Shown here piece by piece: positions 5,100 through 9,010 of a stretch of DNA of 9,010 nucleotides. The translations under genes and the position numbers were made by a program. This DNA is from Candidatus Omnitrophota bacterium (GTDB lineage: Bacteria > Omnitrophota > Gorgyraeia > Gorgyraeales > Gorgyraeaceae), in assembly GCA_013202925.1 (NCBI GenBank), contig JABMRA010000135.1, forward strand, positions 1-9,010, written 5' to 3'. Position 1 is the first letter of the stretch. Each line of letters opens with the position of its first letter. Below the pieces are notes generated by a model. It worked only from the letters and a program-made list of their open reading frames with translations, was not told where the DNA came from and ran no database searches.

Positions 5100-6191
5100 A
5101 TGAAAGTAAAAACACTAAAAAATGACCTTGTAAAAAACATCCAAAACGTCCAGAACGTAATATCCTCAAAAAGCAGCCTGCCTATACTCTCAAACATCCT
5201 GATCGAGACAGGACCGGGTAATATTAAACTAATCTCCACAGATCTTGATATAGGTATATCATCTATGTTTACAGCGGAGGTTGAAGAGGTTGGGGCGCTA
5301 ACGGTCCCGGCAAAGAGATTTAATGATATTGTAAGGGAATTGCCCGATGAGGACATACTGATAAGCACCATGAAGAACAACGCCATGACAATAAAATGCG
5401 GAAAGTGTTTTTTTAAGATTATGGGCCTGCCAAAAGAGGACTTCCCGAAACTTCCGGAATTCGAGGCAACGCCTCACGTGGTAATGGAGCAGGCGGTTTT
5501 AAAAAATATGCTGAGTATGACACATTTTTCTATGTCGCATGACGAGACAAGGTACGTGCTTAATGGGGCATTATTTTTATTTAGCGCTGGTCAGCTTATA
5601 ATAGTGACAACTGACGGGAAAAGGCTGAGCCTTGTCAAAAAAGAGATCTCCAAGGACGCGCCCACAAAAGCCATTATAGTGCCGTCAAAGACCATATATG
5701 AATTAAACAGGGTCCTGGGGGACACCGGGGACGCAAAGGTGACCTTTAGCGAGAACCAGATAAGATTTGAACTGGAAAACATTACTATCATCTCCAGGCT
5801 TATAGAGGGCGAGTTCCCCAACTACGAACAGGTCATACCAAAAGAGGCAAAGGAAAAGATAGCCATACAGAGGGAGCAGGTGCTCCTGGGCGTAAAAAGG
5901 GCAGCGCTTTTGACCACGCAGGACTCGCGGTCTATAAAGATAGATATATTGAAAAATAAAATAGTGATATCAAAGTCCAACCCAAACATCGGGGAGGCAA
6001 GGGAAGAGATCGAGACCAGTTACAAAGGCCAGGAGATCACGGTGGGATTTAACCCCGGCTATCTTATAGATGTTTTAAAGGTGGCGCCAAAGGACGATCT
6101 GGAAATAGAGATCCTCGGGCCAGACAAGCCTGCTGTGATAAGGATAGAAGACTGGTACGTGTATCTAGTGCTTCCCATGCAGCTTGCATGA
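5100..6191 (+). CDS. dnaN: DNA polymerase III subunit beta (sliding clamp)
   Basis: DnaN forms the ring-shaped dimer that tethers DNA polymerase III and other repair proteins to DNA. The protein is 363 residues from ATG 5100, the usual length, and covers three clamp domains. Family landmarks are SSLPILSNILIE (25-36), FPKLPE (115-120), RYVLNGALF (151-159), TTDGKRLSL (170-178), GEFPNYEQVIP (237-247), FNPGYLIDVL (317-326) and the C-terminal YLVLPMQL (355-362), which lies at the hydrophobic partner-binding pocket. An ATG two codons upstream (5094) is poorly spaced from the ribosome binding site. The TGA stop overlaps the next ATG (ATGA at 6188-6191), so translation is probably coupled to the dciA-like gene. 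Confidence 0.97.
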   Translation: MKVKTLKNDLVKNIQNVQNVISSKSSLPILSNILIETGPGNIKLISTDLDIGISSMFTAEVEEVGALTVPAKRFNDIVRELPDEDILISTMKNNAMTIKCGKCFFKIMGLPKEDFPKLPEFEATPHVVMEQAVLKNMLSMTHFSMSHDETRYVLNGALFLFSAGQLIIVTTDGKRLSLVKKEISKDAPTKAIIVPSKTIYELNRVLGDTGDAKVTFSENQIRFELENITIISRLIEGEFPNYEQVIPKEAKEKIAIQREQVLLGVKRAALLTTQDSRSIKIDILKNKIVISKSNPNIGEAREEIETSYKGQEITVGFNPGYLIDVLKVAPKDDLEIEILGPDKPAVIRIEDWYVYLVLPMQLA

Positions 6192-6505
6192 CGAGAAGAA
6201 AAACAAATCGTAGGCCAGAAGACATAAAAAAGATTCTCGACAAGCTGATCGGGAAGATAGGGAAGGCAGGGCCTGGCAAAAAAGACAGGATATTGGCTGC
6301 GTGGAAAAAGGTAGTCGGGGAAAAGGCAGCCACCCACTCAAGGCCTGTAAGTATAAAACGCAAGGTCATGACAATAGAGATAGACAGCTCCACCTGGATG
6401 TACGAATTAAATCTAAAAAAGAAGCATATATTGGGGGACGTAAAGAAGCATTTGGGCGAGGATAAGGTAAAAGACCTAAGATTCAGGATGGGCAACATCA
6501 CCTAA
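6188..6505 (+). CDS. dciA: DUF721 / DciA-like helicase-loading factor
   Basis: A 105-residue basic protein with the DUF721 pattern: an N-terminal helical part (DIKKILDKLIGKIG), AAWKKVVGEKAATHSRPVSIKRKVMTIEIDSSTWMYELNLKKKHILGDVKKHLGEDKVKDLRFRMG read in pieces across residues 37-102, and the conserved tryptophans W39 and W70. DciA is the ancestral partner of replicative helicase DnaB in bacteria that lack phage-derived DnaC/DnaI loaders. Family membership is clear from the sequence; the role is transferred from studied members. It overlaps dnaN by four bases and ends 11 bases before gyrB, which suits a replication role. In some annotations this position is called RecF-adjacent or simply hypothetical; recF itself is not present here. 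Confidence 0.85.
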   Translation: MTRRKTNRRPEDIKKILDKLIGKIGKAGPGKKDRILAAWKKVVGEKAATHSRPVSIKRKVMTIEIDSSTWMYELNLKKKHILGDVKKHLGEDKVKDLRFRMGNIT

Positions 6506-6516
6506 AAAGAGAAACA

Positions 6517-8955
6517 ATGGCAAAGAAGAAGGCAGAAAAGGCAAAACAAGAAATGCCTGCAAAGGCCGCAAAGTACGATGCGCGGACCATCCAGGTGCTG
6601 GAGGGCGTTGATGCAGTGAGGAAGCGTCCGGCCATGTACATAGGGGATCTGTCCATGAGGGGGCTTCACCACCTTGTCTATGAAGTGGTGGACAACTCTG
6701 TAGACGAGGCAATGGCTGGCTATTGCAAGAATATAGGGGTGGCAGTGCACATGGATAATAGCGTTACTGTCACTGATGACGGCCGCGGCATACCCGTGGA
6801 CATGCACAAGGCCCAGAAAAAACCAGCAGTTGAGGTGGTCCTGACGACCCTGCACGCAGGCGGAAAATTTGACCATCGGTCTTATAAAGTATCAGGCGGA
6901 TTGCACGGCGTTGGCGTAAGCGTTGTAAATGCCCTGAGCGAATGGCTCGAGGTGGAGATAAAAAGAGACGGCAAGGTCTATCACCAGGAATACGAGAGGG
7001 GCAAGACCGCTTCCAATCTTACCGTGGTCGGCAAGGCAAAGACAACAGGCACAGCGGTCACTTTTAAACCTGACAAAGAAATATTTAAAGAGTCAATGGA
7101 ATTTTCATTCGAGACGCTTTCCAACCGCCTGAGAGAACTCGCGTTTTTAAACAAGGACCTCAAGATAAAATTAGATGACGAGAGAAAAGACAAAAAAGCG
7201 GAGTTTTATTATTCCGGCGGCGTCGTATCATTCGTAGAGCATCTCAACAGGAACAAAAACGCATTGCACAAAAAGGTGATCTATTTCTCAGGAGAAAAAG
7301 ACGGCGTCTCCTCGGAGGTCGCGCTCCAGTATAACGACGGATATTCAGAGAACATCTTCACCTTCGTCAATAATATCAATACGATAGAAGGCGGCACGCA
7401 CCTTAGCGGGTTTAAATCAGCCCTTACCAGGACAGTCAATCAGTATTGCAAGAACAAGAACATGCTCAAGTCGTCGGACATCTCAGTCTCCGGCGAGGAT
7501 ATACGCGAGGGCCTGACGTGCGTAATAAGCATTAAGGTGCCAAATCCCCAGTTTGAGGGCCAGACCAAAACAAAACTCGGGAACAGCGAGATCGAAGGCA
7601 TTGTTGCTTCTATTGTCAATGAGAACCTGAGCTCTTATTTCGAAGAACACCCCTCAGTGGCCAACAAGGCAATTGAAAAGGCGATCCTTGCGGCCAGGGC
7701 AAGGGAAGCAGCCAGAAAGGCTAGAGAACTAACCAGAAGAAAGGGCGCCCTGGATTCAGGCTCATTGCCGGGCAAGCTCGCAGACTGCTCTGAAAAAGAC
7801 GCAAGCATGTGCGAACTGTACATAGTAGAGGGAGATTCAGCCGGGGGCTCTTCAAGGCAGGGAAGAGACAGGCGCTTCCAGGCGATACTTCCCATAAAAG
7901 GAAAGATCCTGAATGTAGAAAAGGCAAGGCTTGACAAGGCCCTGGCAAATGAAGAGATACGCACTATTATAAGCGCGCTCGGCACAGGAGTAGGAGAGGA
8001 ATTTAATCTGGAGAAATTAAGATACCACAAGGTTATTTTTATGGCTGATTCAGATTCCGATGGTTCACATATACGCACACTTCTTTTAACCCTATTTTTC
8101 AGGCAGATGCTCCAGCTCATAGAAAAGGGTCATATCTATATAGCGCAGCCGCCGCTTTATAAGGTAAAAAGGGGCAAGCGAGAGGAGTATGTAGACACAG
8201 AGCGGCACTTAAATGATTTTCTATTCGAGCTTGGCACAGAGGGCCTGACCCTTGTGCGCACAAAGGACAAAAAGAGTTTCAAGGACAAGCATCTCAAAGA
8301 ACTTCTTGGCCTTGTTTTGGTGTTTGACAAGTTGGCAGGGGCTATAGAGCGGCGTGGAGTGAAATTGTCAAAATATATAGGTTTTAGACATAAAAAGACC
8401 AAAAAACTACCTATTTACATGGTCAAAGTGGAGGGAAATGCCCAATTTTTATATGATGACAAAGAACTGGCCGCAGCCATAAAGAAGCTGGAAAAAGAGC
8501 TTGGCAAGGACGTTGAGATAGGCGAAAAGAGCGGCCATGTGGTCGAGTTTTATGAGGCAAGAGACCTGGAAAAGGTGGTCGATAAGATAGAGAATATGGG
8601 GTTTAAGATAGAGCAGGTGTTCGAGCCAGACACAGGCGCAAAAAAGAAGGCCTTTAATATGGACTCAGAAGAGGACGTGAAGAGCCTGGACACCCTAAAG
8701 GAATGCCTTGATTACGTAAGGGAGGTAGCCAAAAAGGGTCTGCATATACAGAGGTACAAGGGCCTGGGTGAGATGAACCCGACACAGCTGTGGGAGACCA
8801 CTATGGACCCAGAGACGCGCACACTTTTAAAGGTCACCATGGAGGATGTGGTTGAGGCCAATGAGATGTTCACTGTGCTCATGGGTGACCAGGTCGAACC
8901 CAGAAAGGCATTTATTGATAAATATGCACTTGAAGTGCGCAATTTAGATATCTAA
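6517..8955 (+). CDS. gyrB: DNA gyrase subunit B
   Basis: GyrB is the ATPase subunit of gyrase, which introduces negative supercoils. The 812 residues begin with the GHKL ATPase: RKRPAMYIGD (35-44), YEVVDNSVDEA (55-65, E56 and N60), DDGRGIP (87-93) and GGLHGVGVSVVNALS (127-141). The transducer domain carries the QTK loop (349-351). The TOPRIM domain has EGDSAGG (438-444) and the metal motif DSDSDG (511-516, canonical DxDxDG spacing). The C-terminus has QRYKGLGEMNPTQLWETT (745-762). Between about 556 and 735 lies an insert of roughly 170-180 residues, like that in E. coli GyrB (804 residues), so this is the long form. EGQTKTKLGN and the RYKGLGEMN stretch favour GyrB over ParE, and gyrA follows. 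R150 aligns with E. coli R136. A weak AAAGAG precedes ATG 6517. Confidence 0.98.
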   Translation: MAKKKAEKAKQEMPAKAAKYDARTIQVLEGVDAVRKRPAMYIGDLSMRGLHHLVYEVVDNSVDEAMAGYCKNIGVAVHMDNSVTVTDDGRGIPVDMHKAQKKPAVEVVLTTLHAGGKFDHRSYKVSGGLHGVGVSVVNALSEWLEVEIKRDGKVYHQEYERGKTASNLTVVGKAKTTGTAVTFKPDKEIFKESMEFSFETLSNRLRELAFLNKDLKIKLDDERKDKKAEFYYSGGVVSFVEHLNRNKNALHKKVIYFSGEKDGVSSEVALQYNDGYSENIFTFVNNINTIEGGTHLSGFKSALTRTVNQYCKNKNMLKSSDISVSGEDIREGLTCVISIKVPNPQFEGQTKTKLGNSEIEGIVASIVNENLSSYFEEHPSVANKAIEKAILAARAREAARKARELTRRKGALDSGSLPGKLADCSEKDASMCELYIVEGDSAGGSSRQGRDRRFQAILPIKGKILNVEKARLDKALANEEIRTIISALGTGVGEEFNLEKLRYHKVIFMADSDSDGSHIRTLLLTLFFRQMLQLIEKGHIYIAQPPLYKVKRGKREEYVDTERHLNDFLFELGTEGLTLVRTKDKKSFKDKHLKELLGLVLVFDKLAGAIERRGVKLSKYIGFRHKKTKKLPIYMVKVEGNAQFLYDDKELAAAIKKLEKELGKDVEIGEKSGHVVEFYEARDLEKVVDKIENMGFKIEQVFEPDTGAKKKAFNMDSEEDVKSLDTLKECLDYVREVAKKGLHIQRYKGLGEMNPTQLWETTMDPETRTLLKVTMEDVVEANEMFTVLMGDQVEPRKAFIDKYALEVRNLDI

Positions 8956-8957
8956 TT

Positions 8958-9010
8958 ATGTATGCACAAAACGAAAAATTAATACCGGTTTACATTGAAG
9001 ATGAGATGAA
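8958..9010 (+). CDS. gyrA: DNA gyrase subunit A (5' end only)
   Basis: ATG at 8958, two bases after the gyrB stop, opens a frame of 17 complete codons reading MYAQNEKLIPVYIEDEM and then running off the window. The PVYIEDEMK stretch matches the start of GyrA (E. coli ITPVNIEEELK). GyrA carries the DNA-cleaving tyrosine of gyrase and follows gyrB in many genomes. No clear Shine-Dalgarno sequence is seen, so translation is probably coupled to gyrB. ParC is the alternative, but position argues for GyrA. Confidence 0.88.
   Translation, partial: MYAQNEKLIPVYIEDEM

Noticed and set aside
6961..6990. Possible natural coumarin-resistance change in GyrB (H156)
   Set aside because: Careful alignment puts E. 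coli R136 at R150, which is conserved. H156 is a variable position, and S. aureus GyrB also has His there.
7635..8120. Minus-strand open frame of 161 codons inside gyrB
   Set aside because: It is antisense to the conserved TOPRIM region of gyrB. Its serine/leucine-rich product is what antisense of such a gene gives.

Overview
The window covers a bacterial chromosomal replication-origin region. The genes diverge from about 3430-3600. To the left, on the minus strand, lie rpmH, rnpA, yidD, yidC, a short Jag-domain gene, a parS site and most of parA. To the right, on the plus strand, lie dnaA, a candidate oriC gap, dnaN, a dciA-like (DUF721) gene, gyrB and the first codons of gyrA. Coding is very dense: several junctions overlap (TGATG, ATGA, or a 29-base overlap), and no gap exceeds about 185 bases.

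The organism looks like an uncultivated or little-studied Gram-negative-type bacterium. YidC has a large periplasmic domain and GyrB carries the long insert known from Gram-negative gyrases. Moderate GC, heavy use of AGG/AGA and ATA codons, and the order dnaA-dnaN-DUF721-gyrB-gyrA would fit the Omnitrophota/PVC neighbourhood. This is an impression from sequence style, not a phylogenetic result.

Region by region: 1-761 is parA (253 codons, 3' end cut by the window edge). The gap 762-944 holds a parS site inside a perfect 30-bp palindrome (791-820), then a BIME-like pair of inverted structured hairpins (838-929) and a short tandem repeat (926-948). 945-3429 is a minus-strand operon, rpmH-rnpA-yidD-yidC-jag(N), for ribosome/RNase P biogenesis and membrane protein insertion. 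The gap 3430-3601 holds back-to-back promoters for rpmH and dnaA. 3602-4939 is dnaA, apparently with almost no leader. The gap 4940-5099 holds the best oriC candidate (degenerate DnaA-like boxes, a GC-rich spacer, a CTA-type trio tract, then AT-rich DNA) and a dnaN promoter. 5100-8955 is dnaN-dciA-gyrB, followed by gyrA.

The genes form one replication and segregation neighbourhood: DnaA opens the origin, DciA is expected to help load the replicative helicase, DnaN is the sliding clamp, gyrase relieves supercoils, and ParA with ParB (not seen here) acts at parS. The most unusual points are the paired structured repeat, the lone Jag N-domain gene, the uncharged YidC groove position, the near-leaderless dnaA, and the origin with non-canonical boxes. 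No undescribed multi-gene system is evident.
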